From NCBI RefSeq assembly GCF_002159915.1, contig NZ_NFJP01000001.1:268632-332631 (forward strand): a DNA stretch of 64,000 bases, given 5' to 3'. The position numbers and the translations under genes were made by a program. Under the pieces are notes generated by a model. The model was given only the letters and a program-made list of their open reading frames with translations. It searched no databases and was not told the origin of the DNA. Each line of letters opens with the position of its first letter. The stretch's first letter is position 1. Positions 35,727 through 44,892 of this stretch are shown one piece after another. This DNA is from Gordonibacter sp. An230 (GTDB taxonomy: Bacteria; Actinomycetota; Coriobacteriia; Coriobacteriales; Eggerthellaceae).

Positions 35727-36449
35727 ATGTCCCAGCGCAATCCTATGAACGATCGCTATCAAACCGACGAGCATCGTGGGCAGACGCGCAAGAGCGCCGC
35801 TTCGGCGAAACCCAAGGCGAAGGCCGCTTCGTCGGTGCGCATACAGCCTACGGTGAAGACGAAGCAGCAGAAGAAGGCCGAGCAGCGCGCTCAACGCGCG
35901 AAGCAAGTCGAGATCGACCGTCAGTACTACAATCCTCCCACCGCCGAATACAAGCGTCTGCGCAAAATATGGTGGGGGCTGCTCATCGGCGCCATCGCGA
36001 TGACGGTGCTGACGTGGTTGGGACGCTCGTTCCTTCCCGAGGCGGGTACGTACGTCACGCTCGGCTTGGCGTACGCATGCATCATCGGCGCGTTGTACGT
36101 TGAATTTTCGAAAATCCGCAAGGTGCGCCGCGCTTATCAGGAAGAGATGATGGGCAAGAAGACAAAGGAGATGCGTGCGGCCGAGAAGCAGCTGAAGGCC
36201 GCCGAGCGTGCCGCCAAGAAAGAGGCCGCCGCGAAGGCCGAGGAAGATGCCGAGGCGGCCGGAGCCGAGTCCGACGCGTCGAAGAAGCGCGGTCTGTTCG
36301 GCAGCGGCTTCAAGCTGCCGAAAGTCGGGAAGGCGGCATCCGAAGGGTCGAAGGGCAAAGACGGCGAGAGTGGCGCGGGCGACGCGGCTTCCGCGTCCGG
36401 CGATGCTCGCGCGGCCGGCAAGGCCAGCGCGAAGGATTCCACCAAATAG
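35727..36449 (+). CDS. Small membrane protein between purC and purL
   Basis: A 240-residue protein: a basic Gln/Lys/Ala-rich N-terminus, two membrane helices (about residues 82-102 and 108-128), then a long charged C-terminal region with Lys/Ala/Glu predicted coiled coil (EKQLKAAERAAKKEAAAKAE) and a low-complexity tail. It resembles actinobacterial conserved membrane proteins of unknown function; I do not recognise a named family with certainty. The start follows GAGGGAGC. The gap to purL is 24 bases, so it is probably co-transcribed with purL. Confidence 0.75.
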   Translation: MSQRNPMNDRYQTDEHRGQTRKSAASAKPKAKAASSVRIQPTVKTKQQKKAEQRAQRAKQVEIDRQYYNPPTAEYKRLRKIWWGLLIGAIAMTVLTWLGRSFLPEAGTYVTLGLAYACIIGALYVEFSKIRKVRRAYQEEMMGKKTKEMRAAEKQLKAAERAAKKEAAAKAEEDAEAAGAESDASKKRGLFGSGFKLPKVGKAASEGSKGKDGESGAGDAASASGDARAAGKASAKDSTK

Positions 36450-36473
36450 CTAAGAAGAGGAAAGGGCGGGATC

Positions 36474-39400
36474 ATGGTTTCTCGTGTCTACGTGGAGAAG
36501 AAGCCCGGTTTCGACGGTGCGGCCCAGGCGCTGGCGCACGAGCTGCGCGACATCGTGGGCGTCGAGCGCTTGGAGGGCGTGCGGCTTTTGAACCGCTACG
36601 ACGTGGAGGGCATCTCGGAAGAGCTGTTCGCGCGCTGCGTGCCCACGGTGTTCAGCGAGCCGCAATCCGACGTGGCCACGTTGGAGATGCCCGATGTGCG
36701 GGGCGGGGTCGTGTTCGCGGTTGAGTACCTGCCCGGCCAGTTCGACCAGCGCGCCGACAGCGCGAGCGAGTGCATCCAGCTGATCAGCCAAGGCGCGCGT
36801 CCCGAGGTGCGCAGCGCCACCGTCTACGTGCTGGAGGGCGCGCTTTCCAACGAGGACGTGGCCGCCGTCAAGCGCTACGTCATCAATCCCATCGAGGCGC
36901 GCGAGGCGTCGCTTGAGCCGCGAACGACGCTGCGGATGGAGCAGCCCGTGCCTTCCGACGTGGAGGTGCTCGAAGGTTTCCTCGATTTGGACGAGGCGGG
37001 GCTGGCGGCGTTTCTGTCCGAGCGCGGGCTGGCGATGGACGGGGCCGACCTCGCGTTCTGCCAGAGCTACTTCGCCGAGGAGGGGCGCAACCCCACCATC
37101 ACCGAGATCAAGATGATCGACACCTACTGGTCCGACCACTGCCGCCACACCACGTTCGGCACGCGGCTTACCGATGTGCGGATCGACGACGACGCCGTGC
37201 GCGCCGCGTACGAGCGCTATCTGGATCTGCGCCGCGAGCTGGGGCGCGAGGAGAAGCCGGTGTGCCTCATGGACATGGGCACCATCGGCGCGCGCTGGCT
37301 GAAGGCGAAGGGCATCTTGACCGGTCTCGACGAGTCCGAGGAGATCAACGCCTGCACCGTGAAGTGCAAGGTTGACGTGGATGGGGAAGAGCGGGATTGG
37401 CTGTACCTGTTCAAGAACGAGACGCACAACCATCCCACCGAGATCGAGCCGTTCGGCGGCGCGGCCACCTGCGTGGGCGGCGCCATCCGCGACCCGTTGA
37501 GCGGGCGCAGCTACGTGTACCAGGCCATTCGCGTGACGGGCGCAGCCGACCCCACGGTGCCGGTGAGCGAGACGCTTGCGGGCAAGCTGCCGCAGCGCAA
37601 GCTGGTGACGACGGCGGCTGCGGGCTACTCGTCGTACGGCAATCAGATCGGTTTGGCAACGGGCCAGGTGAACGAGTTGTACCATCCCGGCTACGCGGCC
37701 AAGCGCATGGAGATCGGCGCGGTGGTGGGTGCCACGCCGGCTGACCATGTGCGGCGCGAGACGCCGGCTCCGGGCGATGTGATCGTGCTTTTGGGCGGGC
37801 GCACGGGCCGCGACGGCATCGGCGGGGCCACGGGCTCGTCGAAGGCGCACACCGCGGGCTCGCTTGAAAGCTGCGGCGCAGAGGTGCAAAAGGGCAACGC
37901 GCCGGTCGAGCGCAAGATTCAGCGCCTGTTCCGCCGCGGCGAGGCGTGCCGCCTCATCAAGCGCTGCAACGACTTCGGTGCGGGTGGCGTGTCGGTGGCT
38001 GTGGGAGAGCTGGCCGACGGCCTGCTCATCGACCTCGATTGCGTACCCAAGAAGTACGACGGTTTGGACGGCACCGAGCTTGCCATCTCCGAAAGCCAGG
38101 AGCGCATGGCCGTGGCGCTGGCCGCCGAGGACGTGGAGGCGTTCTTGGCGCTGGCTCGCGAGGAGAACCTTGAGGCCACGCCTATCGCCGAGGTCACCGA
38201 AGAGGCGCGCGTGCGCATGACGTGGCGCGGGCAGACCATCGTGGACGTGAGCCGCGCGTTCTTGGCGTCCAACGGCGCGCCGAAGCAGCAAGATGTGCGG
38301 GTGCTGCCGGGGAGCGCGTATGAGCGCACGTGGGAGGGCGGTTCGCTGGCAGGGCGCATGGAGGCGCTCGTCTCCGACCTCAACGTGTGCTCGAACAAGG
38401 GGTTGTCGGAGCGCTTCGACTCGACCATCGGCGCAGGTACGGTGCTCATGCCGTTCGGCGGGTCGCGTCAGCTCACCCCGGCGCTTGCCATGGCGGCCAA
38501 GCTGCCGGTGCTCGGCGAGACCACCACGGCAAGCGGCATGGCGTGGGGCTTCAACCCGTATCTGACGGAGGCCGATCCGTTCGCAGGGTCGTACGTCGCC
38601 GTGGTCGAGAGCGTGGCGAGGCTCGTCGCCTCGGGGTTCGTGCGTGCGGACATGTACCTGACGTTCCAGGAGTACTTCGAGAAGCTGCGCGACGTGCCTG
38701 AGCGTTGGGGCAAGCCCGTGGCGGCGGTGCTCGGCGCGCTCATGGCGCAGGTCGATCTGGGCGTTGGGGCCATCGGCGGCAAGGACTCCATGAGCGGGTC
38801 GTTCGAGGACTTGGACGTGCCGCCTACGCTCGTGTCGTTCGCGACGGCGGTGGGACCGGTCGATCGCGTGACGTCGCCCGAGTTCAAAGGCGCAGGGCAT
38901 AGCATCGTGCGCATCGCTCCCGCCTCTTATGAGGGCGTTCGTCCCGAAGCGGCGGGGCTTCTGGAAGCCCTTTCGACGGTGGAGCGCCTTATCGGCGAAG
39001 GAGCGGCCCTTGCGGTGTCCACGCCGGGGTACGGCGGCGCGGCTGAAGCGCTGTTCAAGATGTGCGTGGGCAACGCCATCGGCGTGGCGCTGGCCGACGG
39101 CGTGACGGCTGACGAGTTGTTCGCGCCTGCGTACGGCAGCTTCCTCGTGGAGATGGCCGACGACGCCGCGCTGCCGACGGCCACCGAGCACCTGCGCGTC
39201 GACGAGCTGGGCGCGACGACGGAAGCCTACGTGTTCTCGGCGTGCGGCGAAGCGCTGGACATGGCCGCGTTGCAGGAGGCGTGGGAGCATGCGCTTGAGG
39301 ACGTGTTCCCGTATAGGGGTTCCGCCGAGGATTGCGAGCGTGCGGAGGTCGTTGAGACGGTGTCCTTTACGAGCGCGGCTCCGCTTGTGCGCAGCGGAGG

Positions 39401-40211
39401 TCCCCTTGCTCGCCCGCGCGTGGTCATCCCGGTGTTTCCGGGTACCAACTGCGAATACGACAGCGCTCGTGCGTTCGAGCAGGCGGGGGCTGTGGTGGAC
39501 ACGTTCGTCATCAACAACCTCACGCCCGACAAGGTGGCCGAGAGCACTGCCGAGCTGGCGCGCCTCATCGGGGGCAGCCAGATCGTCATGCTGCCCGGAG
39601 GTTTCTCCGGCGGCGACGAGCCGGACGGCTCGGCGAAGTTCATCACGGCGTTCTTCCGCGCCCCTGCCGTCACCGAGGCGGTGCGCGATCTGCTGCAGAA
39701 TCGCGACGGCCTGATGCTGGGCATCTGCAACGGCTTCCAGGCGCTCGTGAAGCTGGGCCTCGTGCCGTACGGTGACATCCGCCCGATGGACGAGGGCTGC
39801 CCCACGCTCACGTTCAACAACATCGGCCGCCACCAGAGCCGCCTCGTGCGCACGCGCGTGGCTTCGAGCCTGTCGCCGTGGCTCTCGCGTTGCGAGGTGG
39901 GCGACGTGCACACGGTGCCCATCAGCCACGGCGAGGGCCGTTTCGTGGCATCGTCCGAGCTGCTGGCGCAGATGAAGGCGAACGGCCAGATCGCCACGCA
40001 GTATGTGGACGAGTGTGGCGTGCCGTCGATGGACCTCTCGGTGAATCCCAACGGCAGCGTGCTCGCCATCGAGGGCATCACGAGCCCCGATGGGCGCGTG
40101 TTCGGCAAGATGGGCCACTCAGAGCGCCGCGGCGACGGCCTGTACAAGAACGTGCCGGGGGACCGGTTCCAGCGGCTGTTCGAAGGCGGCGTGAGCTACT
40201 TCACGGACTAG
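36474..40211 (+). CDS. purL: Phosphoribosylformylglycinamidine synthase, single-chain type
   Basis: A 1245-residue PurL that converts FGAR, ATP and glutamine to FGAM. The N-terminal and synthase parts (DTYWSDHCRHTTFGT, KNETHNHPTEIEPFGGAATCVGGAIRDPLSGR, FGAGGVSVAVGELADG, GAIGGKDSMSG) are followed by a glutaminase domain from about residue 980. This has VVIPVFPGTNCEYD, MLPGGFSGGD, the nucleophile cysteine in GICNGFQAL and the catalytic histidine in ISHGEGRF. Single-chain PurL of this branch is typical of clostridia-like anaerobes and differs from the PurLQS arrangement of most actinobacteria. The start follows GAAAGGGCGGG. Confidence 0.97.
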   Translation: MVSRVYVEKKPGFDGAAQALAHELRDIVGVERLEGVRLLNRYDVEGISEELFARCVPTVFSEPQSDVATLEMPDVRGGVVFAVEYLPGQFDQRADSASECIQLISQGARPEVRSATVYVLEGALSNEDVAAVKRYVINPIEAREASLEPRTTLRMEQPVPSDVEVLEGFLDLDEAGLAAFLSERGLAMDGADLAFCQSYFAEEGRNPTITEIKMIDTYWSDHCRHTTFGTRLTDVRIDDDAVRAAYERYLDLRRELGREEKPVCLMDMGTIGARWLKAKGILTGLDESEEINACTVKCKVDVDGEERDWLYLFKNETHNHPTEIEPFGGAATCVGGAIRDPLSGRSYVYQAIRVTGAADPTVPVSETLAGKLPQRKLVTTAAAGYSSYGNQIGLATGQVNELYHPGYAAKRMEIGAVVGATPADHVRRETPAPGDVIVLLGGRTGRDGIGGATGSSKAHTAGSLESCGAEVQKGNAPVERKIQRLFRRGEACRLIKRCNDFGAGGVSVAVGELADGLLIDLDCVPKKYDGLDGTELAISESQERMAVALAAEDVEAFLALAREENLEATPIAEVTEEARVRMTWRGQTIVDVSRAFLASNGAPKQQDVRVLPGSAYERTWEGGSLAGRMEALVSDLNVCSNKGLSERFDSTIGAGTVLMPFGGSRQLTPALAMAAKLPVLGETTTASGMAWGFNPYLTEADPFAGSYVAVVESVARLVASGFVRADMYLTFQEYFEKLRDVPERWGKPVAAVLGALMAQVDLGVGAIGGKDSMSGSFEDLDVPPTLVSFATAVGPVDRVTSPEFKGAGHSIVRIAPASYEGVRPEAAGLLEALSTVERLIGEGAALAVSTPGYGGAAEALFKMCVGNAIGVALADGVTADELFAPAYGSFLVEMADDAALPTATEHLRVDELGATTEAYVFSACGEALDMAALQEAWEHALEDVFPYRGSAEDCERAEVVETVSFTSAAPLVRSGGPLARPRVVIPVFPGTNCEYDSARAFEQAGAVVDTFVINNLTPDKVAESTAELARLIGGSQIVMLPGGFSGGDEPDGSAKFITAFFRAPAVTEAVRDLLQNRDGLMLGICNGFQALVKLGLVPYGDIRPMDEGCPTLTFNNIGRHQSRLVRTRVASSLSPWLSRCEVGDVHTVPISHGEGRFVASSELLAQMKANGQIATQYVDECGVPSMDLSVNPNGSVLAIEGITSPDGRVFGKMGHSERRGDGLYKNVPGDRFQRLFEGGVSYFTD

Positions 40212-40219
40212 GGCGTAAG

Positions 40220-40245
40220 CGGCGCATCCTCCCGGGTGCGCCGCG
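40220..40245 (+). terminator. Hairpin after purL
   Basis: GCGGCGCA and TGCGCCGC form an 8-bp stem around a ten-base loop, nine bases after the purL stop. No strong T-run. Confidence 0.5.
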
Positions 40246-40606
40246 TGCGTTTGGGGCCTCGTCGCCAACCTGGCACCTGCATGCCCGCCACCGGTTCGAC
40301 GGGCGCGCTGCTCCCCGTCGCAGGCTGTCGGTATGCGTTTGGCGGCTGGCGACCGACGGCCGATCGAATGGGACGCATGCGTCCGCCGTGCAGGTCCGCC
40401 CGCCGAGGGCGCCAGGTGCGCTGCTCGCGTTCGTCCGCCTGCGCCGGTTGGCGGTCTGCGCCTCTCCCGCCCGCCCGATGCGCTGCTTACGCCTTTCGGT
40501 GCCGCTGCGAAGTGTTTCACGTGAAACACTTGTTGCAATGAATTGCGATTATAGAACATATATACGGTATGAAGGGAATGGAAATCGACGACGAAGGGGG
40601 GTGCTC
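40246..40606. other. Intergenic stretch carrying the parS site
   Basis: No credible gene; frames across it are Arg/Ala/Pro-rich. The notable element is the perfect parS palindrome. The last 70 bases are AT-rich and probably contain the promoter of the zinc-ribbon pseudogene/acetyltransferase group. Confidence 0.5.
40513..40528. other. Perfect parS site for ParB (Spo0J)
   Basis: TGTTTCACGTGAAACA is identical to the consensus parS. The symmetry extends to a perfect 22-base palindrome (40510-40531). ParB loads here and spreads to organise the origin region for segregation. It is intergenic. Confidence 0.93.
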
Positions 40607-40828
40607 ATGAACTTTCTGGATGAGTTCGACGGTGGGGCGCCGGACGATGGCGGGCGCGAGGTCGCAAGCGCATCGGTGGTGTGCTTGCATTGCGGCGGCA
40701 AGGAGCTTGATGAGTGGTCGGCCTAGTTGAACACGGCCGGCGCGTCGTTTCTCGGACTCGATTGGGCCAGCACGCTTTCCCTCGTGCTCGTTGGCCAAGG
40801 CTGCGGCCACCTGGAATGGATTCTATAG
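40607..40828 (+). pseudogene. Zinc-ribbon gene copy broken by an in-frame TAG
   Basis: From ATG 40607 the frame reads MNFLDEFDGGAPDDGG, then VVCLHCGGKELDEWSA and a TAG at 40724-40726. Reading on gives LNTAGASFLGLDWAST and GCGHLEWIL with a stop at 40826. The total is 73 codons, the same as the intact paralogue at 41613, and the TAG replaces its Gln40 codon (CAG). One cysteine of the second CxxC pair is also lost (VGQGC against VCKNC). The ribosome site GAAGGGGGG is intact. It appears to be a decaying duplicate flanking the acetyltransferase gene. Confidence 0.75.
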
Positions 40829-40835
40829 GAGGAAA

Positions 40836-41585
40836 ATGGAACCCGAATTCGTCAACCTCACGCCGGAGAACCTCGCCGAAGAGCACCTCTCCTGCATCAT
40901 CCGCGTCAAAAAGCCCCATCCGGGCGTCGAGGCGAAGCGCCGATGGCTGGCCGACCGCCTGCGCGAGGGCCATGTGTTCCGCAAGCTGCAGGTGAGGGAC
41001 CCGGTGTTCATCGAGTACGCTCCGCTCGAAACGGCATGGGCTCCCATCGTGGGCGACAATTACCTGTACGTGTACTGCCTCTGGGTGTTGGGCGACTCCA
41101 GGGGAAAGGGGTACGGGCGCGCGCTCATGGAGTACTGCCTTGCCGACGCGCGCGATCAGGGTAAATCGGGCGTGTGCATGCTGGGCTCGAAGAAGCAGAA
41201 GTCGTGGCTGTCCGACCAGTCGTTCGCGAAGAAGTTCGGCTTCGAGGCGGTGGACGCCACCGATGACGGCTACGAGCTGCTCGCGCTGTCGTTCGACGGC
41301 ACCGTGCCGGCGTTCACGCCGCGCGCCAAGGCGCAGAGGATCGAGCGCGACGAGCTGACGATCTACTACGATTTCCAGTGCCCCTACGTGCCCGGGCATA
41401 TCGCCGCAGTGCAGCGGTACTGCGAGGAGAATGGGGTTCCGCTGACGTTGATCCAGGTTGATTCCCTGCAGGCGGCGAAGGACCTGCCCTGCGTGTTCAA
41501 CAACTGGGCCGTGTTCTACAAAGGCAAGTTCGAGACCGTGAACCTGCTTGACACCGCTTATTTGAAAAGGATACTCAAGAAGTAG
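40836..41585 (+). CDS. GNAT acetyltransferase with YoaP-like C-terminal domain
   Basis: A 249-residue protein. The first ~150 residues are a GNAT fold with the acetyl-CoA loop RGKGYGRALMEY; the C-terminal ~90 residues (ITIYYDFQCPYVP-type text, here TIYYDFQCPYVPGH, and NNWAVFYKGKF) match the YoaP-type domain found on some GNAT enzymes. The substrate is unknown. The ATG at 40836 follows AGGAGG by three bases, just after the pseudogene. It is flanked on both sides by copies of the zinc-ribbon gene. Confidence 0.85.
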   Translation: MEPEFVNLTPENLAEEHLSCIIRVKKPHPGVEAKRRWLADRLREGHVFRKLQVRDPVFIEYAPLETAWAPIVGDNYLYVYCLWVLGDSRGKGYGRALMEYCLADARDQGKSGVCMLGSKKQKSWLSDQSFAKKFGFEAVDATDDGYELLALSFDGTVPAFTPRAKAQRIERDELTIYYDFQCPYVPGHIAAVQRYCEENGVPLTLIQVDSLQAAKDLPCVFNNWAVFYKGKFETVNLLDTAYLKRILKK

Positions 41586-41612
41586 GCGAAACTCCGGCGA
41601 AGGAGGTGCGGA

Positions 41613-41834
41613 ATGGGTTTTCTCGAAAGCTTCAACCGCGGACTGAGCGGGGATGACGGTTACGAGTTCGCGGGCAGGCAGGTGGCGTGCGCGCACTGCG
41701 GCGGCACCGCGTTCGACGAGCGGTCGGCACAGCTCAACACGATGGGCCTCACGTTCCTCGACCTCGATTGGGCGAACCGGAGCGCCACGGTACTCGTCTG
41801 CAAGAACTGCGGCCACCTCGAGTGGTTCTTGTGA
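41613..41834 (+). CDS. Small zinc-ribbon protein
   Basis: A 73-residue protein with two cysteine pairs, CAHC (residues 27-30) and CKNC (64-67 region), a typical zinc ribbon. A conserved hydrophobic middle (MGLTFLDLDWANRSATVLV) and the end GHLEWFL complete it. Small ribbons of this type occur as single-domain proteins of unknown function. The start follows AAGGAGGTG. It probably forms an operon with the acetyltransferase 27 bases upstream. Confidence 0.8.
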   Translation: MGFLESFNRGLSGDDGYEFAGRQVACAHCGGTAFDERSAQLNTMGLTFLDLDWANRSATVLVCKNCGHLEWFL

Positions 41835-41850
41835 TGCAGGTGTTGAAATG

Positions 41851-41939
41851 TATCAAATAGAAACTGATTCCCTGTCGCTATTTGATAGAAATCGCGATTT
41901 TGATCAAATAGAGTAGTATAATGACGCTTGTATTTGATG
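41851..41939 (+). promoter_or_regulatory. fic promoter with four alternating operator decamers
   Basis: TATCAAATAG (41851-41860), its inverse CTATTTGATA (41878-41887), GATCAAATAG (41902-41911) and GTATTTGATG (41930-41939) alternate in orientation, with centres 27, 24 and 28 bases apart. The middle two plus the central AAATCGCGATTT form a 34-base near-palindrome (41878-41911, 15 of 17 pairs). TATAAT at 41917-41922 is the -10. The AT content is far above the surroundings. This looks like a repressor array for the fic gene, possibly bound by the Fic protein's own winged helix. Confidence 0.7.
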
Positions 41940-41960
41940 ACAATAGGGCAGGATCAGTAT

Positions 41961-43202
41961 ATGAGCGACTACCCAACGCTGGAAAAGCTCTTCTATTCCG
42001 ACTCGTCGTCCGAGCGCGTCGAGCATGTGAGGGCCGAGGCTGAAAAGCGGCTCAACAATCCCGCCTCATTCCGCACGGGCATCGAGCTGTCCTCGGGGGA
42101 GCTCTTCCTGGCAACGCCGCGCGAGCTGTCTCTCCTCAACGAGAAGATGCTTCGGGCGGAGCGCAAGGTGTCCCAGCTCTGGCGCGATCTGCCGGGTATC
42201 GCACGGTGGGCGTATTTGCGCAGCCTCATCATGGACGAGATCATGTTCACCAACGAGATGGAGGGCGTCCACAGCTCCCGTCGGCAGATCGAGGAGGCGC
42301 TCGAAAGCGCAGAGGCGAAGCGGCCGACGAAGGAGGCGAAGCGGTTCAGGGAATTCGCCAGCCTTTACTTGGAACTCACCGATTCGAACCACGTGTACCC
42401 CCAGACGCCTGCCGACATCAGGACGATTTACGACAAGGTGGTCGCCGATGCCATCGACGGCCGGGATCTTCCGGATGGGAACCTGTTCCGGGCCGGGCTC
42501 GTGGACGTGAAGTCGGCGAGCCAGAAGACGCTTCACACGGGAGTGGGCCCGGAGGACAAGATCGTTGAGATGGTCGACCGCATGATCGAGCTGGTCGCCT
42601 CGCCCGACATCCCGCAGACGTACTCGGCCATCCTCTCGCATTTCCTGTTCGAGTACATCCATCCGTTCTACGACGGCAACGGAAGGACAGGGCGGTACCT
42701 GCTGGCGCTCTATTTAAGCGAGCCGCTGTCGAAGACGACGGTGCTCTCCCTTTCACGCGTGATCGCGGAGAACAAGGGTAAGTATTACAAAGCGTTCGAC
42801 GTGACCGAGCGCCCGATGAACCATGCTGAAGCCACCTTCTTTGTGATGCAGATCATAGAGCTGATCAGGTTGGCGCAAGACTCGCTCATCGAGAGCATCG
42901 AGCTGAAGCGGATGCAGCTCGACGCCGCGTGCGCGTGCATGGGGCGGCTAGCATCGGGATGCGAGCTTACCGACATGGCTGTGAACGTGCTGTTCGTTAT
43001 GGCCCATTTCCACCTGTTCGGCGCGTTTTCCGAGGCCTCGCTCAAGGATATCGCTGGGAACCTCGAGGTGAGCACGCAGACGGCGCGCCGGTACTTGCAA
43101 GAGCTGGAAGGGAAGGGCCTCATTGCAACCGTATCGAGGAAGCCGCTCAAGTTCGTGCTGAGCGACAAGACCGTGGAAGCGCTCGAGATGCCTGCGGCGT
43201 AA
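41961..43202 (+). CDS. Fic-domain AMPylator with winged-helix C-terminus
   Basis: A 413-residue class II Fic protein. Fic enzymes transfer AMP or other nucleotide groups to target hydroxyls. The self-inhibitory helix motif TNEMEG lies at 97-102 and the catalytic motif HPFYDGNGRTGR at 234-245, both intact. The C-terminal ~60 residues form a winged helix (SLKDIAGNLEVSTQTARRYLQELEGKGLI), so it may bind DNA and repress its own promoter, which carries four symmetric sites. The ATG at 41961 is chosen; an ATG at 41937 lies inside the last operator copy. Targets are unknown. A solitary Fic such as this could act in stress response or as a toxin-like module. Confidence 0.92.
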   Translation: MSDYPTLEKLFYSDSSSERVEHVRAEAEKRLNNPASFRTGIELSSGELFLATPRELSLLNEKMLRAERKVSQLWRDLPGIARWAYLRSLIMDEIMFTNEMEGVHSSRRQIEEALESAEAKRPTKEAKRFREFASLYLELTDSNHVYPQTPADIRTIYDKVVADAIDGRDLPDGNLFRAGLVDVKSASQKTLHTGVGPEDKIVEMVDRMIELVASPDIPQTYSAILSHFLFEYIHPFYDGNGRTGRYLLALYLSEPLSKTTVLSLSRVIAENKGKYYKAFDVTERPMNHAEATFFVMQIIELIRLAQDSLIESIELKRMQLDAACACMGRLASGCELTDMAVNVLFVMAHFHLFGAFSEASLKDIAGNLEVSTQTARRYLQELEGKGLIATVSRKPLKFVLSDKTVEALEMPAA

Positions 43203-43269
43203 GGGGGCGAACGAGCCGCAGATGGCGGAGCTGGTCGAGCGACGCTCCTCGAACGGCTGCGCCATGACG

Positions 43270-43299
43270 CCCTCGCCGACTTTTTTTCGGTGGCGAGGG
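43270..43299. terminator. Hairpin with T-rich loop between fic and the LuxR gene
   Basis: CCCTCGCC and GGCGAGGG pair around a loop containing seven T. It lies between two converging genes and may serve as a shared terminator, though the T-run is in the loop. Confidence 0.4.
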
Positions 43300-43319
43300 G
43301 TGCGGGTTTCAGAGGGGTC

Positions 43320-44789
43320 CTACGTCTCGCGCCTCGCCAGCCCCCTCAACTCCTCCTCGCTGTGTATTTCGCACTTGAGGAACAAGTTTCGGCGGTGGGT
43401 CTTCACGGTCTCGCGCGCGATGACCAGTTCGGCAGCGATGTCGTCGATGCCCTTGCCCTTCAGCATCAGCTCGAGGATCTCTGATTCGCGCGCCGTCAAG
43501 CCGAAGCGCAGCGCCACGGCGCGCGCAGCGTCCTCGTCATCGGGCTCGGCCGGCGAATCGGCCTCTTCCTCGTACAAAGAGATGGGCGCGAGATCCTGAT
43601 CGTTGGGCAGGATGAAAATGGTCGCGGCGATGGCCAAAGCTGCGATGATGTTGAACCATGCGGAAAGGTCGGCTTCCGAAACTCCCTGGGCCATGAGCAC
43701 GAGGCATGCCTGTCCGCCGAGGAACACAAGCGCGCCGTGGACGGTGTAGGCGAGCCCGAACAGGCGCAGCGCGGAAGCGCCGTTGCGCCAGCACTGGTGC
43801 GTGAGAATGACGATGCACAGGATCTTGACGAGCTCGTCGCAGGCTGATCCGCACGTGTCGGAGATGATCCCCATTAGCGGAAACTGGGCGGGCAACAGCA
43901 GAAACGCCACTGCGGTCAAAGGGAGCAGGATGCGAAAGACGAACGAGATGCGGAACCGAGGGCCCCATATGGCCACGCCGACGAGGATGATCAACGCCAT
44001 GGCGAGCGACCCGACGGCGGTGTAGGAGCCCGATGCGAACATCTGGTTGCCGATCATGGGCTCGCGGAACGCGAGCGCGAAGCCGAAAAGGGATAGCAGC
44101 GTGATCGCGCGGGTGATCAGCCGCGCGTTTGTCAGCGCCCAAGGATCGATGCGACGGGCGGCGACGAATCGCGTGCCAAGCCAGATGACAAGGGGAGTGA
44201 GCACCGCCGCCGCAAAACCGCCTGCCGCCAAGGCTTCGAAGCCGGCTGCGTAAAGCGGCGTGATGAGCGAAAGCGTGATGAGCGCCGAAAGCAGATAGCA
44301 TGCGAGCGCTGCGGGCGGCTTGAGGAGCGTGATCGATTCGAACCAGAGCATCGATGCCAGACCGATGCCGAGTCCTCCGACGCCCGCACCGCCGAATTGC
44401 AGGAAGGCCGCCGCTTCGGGCGCGAAGGCCGAGGTGAGCATGAGCGCCGTGCCCATCGTCAAGAGCGCCGCGCAGGCAAGGTGCGAGCCGCGCCGGTTCG
44501 CGATGGTCGTGAGGCGGTACGACAGCGCGAAGCAGGCAAAGAACCCTAGCGTGCGGAACAAGATGAAAACCTGATGGGAGTTGCACGCCGTCGTGGGAAG
44601 GTCGACGATCTCGCCGATGAAGAAGATGTCGGCCCAGCCATGGAACAGCGCATAGGCAACCATGAGCAGCGCTATCGCACGGCATGCGCCGAACGAGATT
44701 CCCTCTCCCCGCGTCTGTGTCCCCGTCCTGATCTCGGCCTGCATAGGCGCCTGTCTTTCCTGCGAGTCCTCCGAATGCGTTTCTCGCAT
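43320..44789 (-). CDS. LuxR-type regulator with a multi-helix membrane domain, second copy
   Basis: A 489-residue protein: a short hydrophilic N-terminus, about twelve membrane helices to residue ~400, an acidic linker (EEEADSPAEPDDED), and a C-terminal LuxR helix-turn-helix (LTARESEILELMLKGKGIDDIAAELVIARETVKTHRRNLF). It is divergent from the molybdopterin reductase operon across a 268-base region with repeats, so it is the likely activator of that operon, sensing an electron acceptor in the membrane (inference). The start follows GGGGGAG. Confidence 0.88.
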   Translation of the reverse strand: MRETHSEDSQERQAPMQAEIRTGTQTRGEGISFGACRAIALLMVAYALFHGWADIFFIGEIVDLPTTACNSHQVFILFRTLGFFACFALSYRLTTIANRRGSHLACAALLTMGTALMLTSAFAPEAAAFLQFGGAGVGGLGIGLASMLWFESITLLKPPAALACYLLSALITLSLITPLYAAGFEALAAGGFAAAVLTPLVIWLGTRFVAARRIDPWALTNARLITRAITLLSLFGFALAFREPMIGNQMFASGSYTAVGSLAMALIILVGVAIWGPRFRISFVFRILLPLTAVAFLLLPAQFPLMGIISDTCGSACDELVKILCIVILTHQCWRNGASALRLFGLAYTVHGALVFLGGQACLVLMAQGVSEADLSAWFNIIAALAIAATIFILPNDQDLAPISLYEEEADSPAEPDDEDAARAVALRFGLTARESEILELMLKGKGIDDIAAELVIARETVKTHRRNLFLKCEIHSEEELRGLARRET

Positions 44790-44892
44790 TCTCCCCCGGC
44801 TGTTTAACCCACGAAAGCATTATAGGAGTCTGAGGGCCGACGCATCAAATGACCTTCGGGGATAGGATATGATCCGGCGCCGCCTCCTGTTT

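Noticed and set aside
36450..40118. Minus-strand frame of 1222 codons opposite purL
   Set aside because: His/Arg/Leu-rich shadow of the purL codon pattern, no independent evidence.
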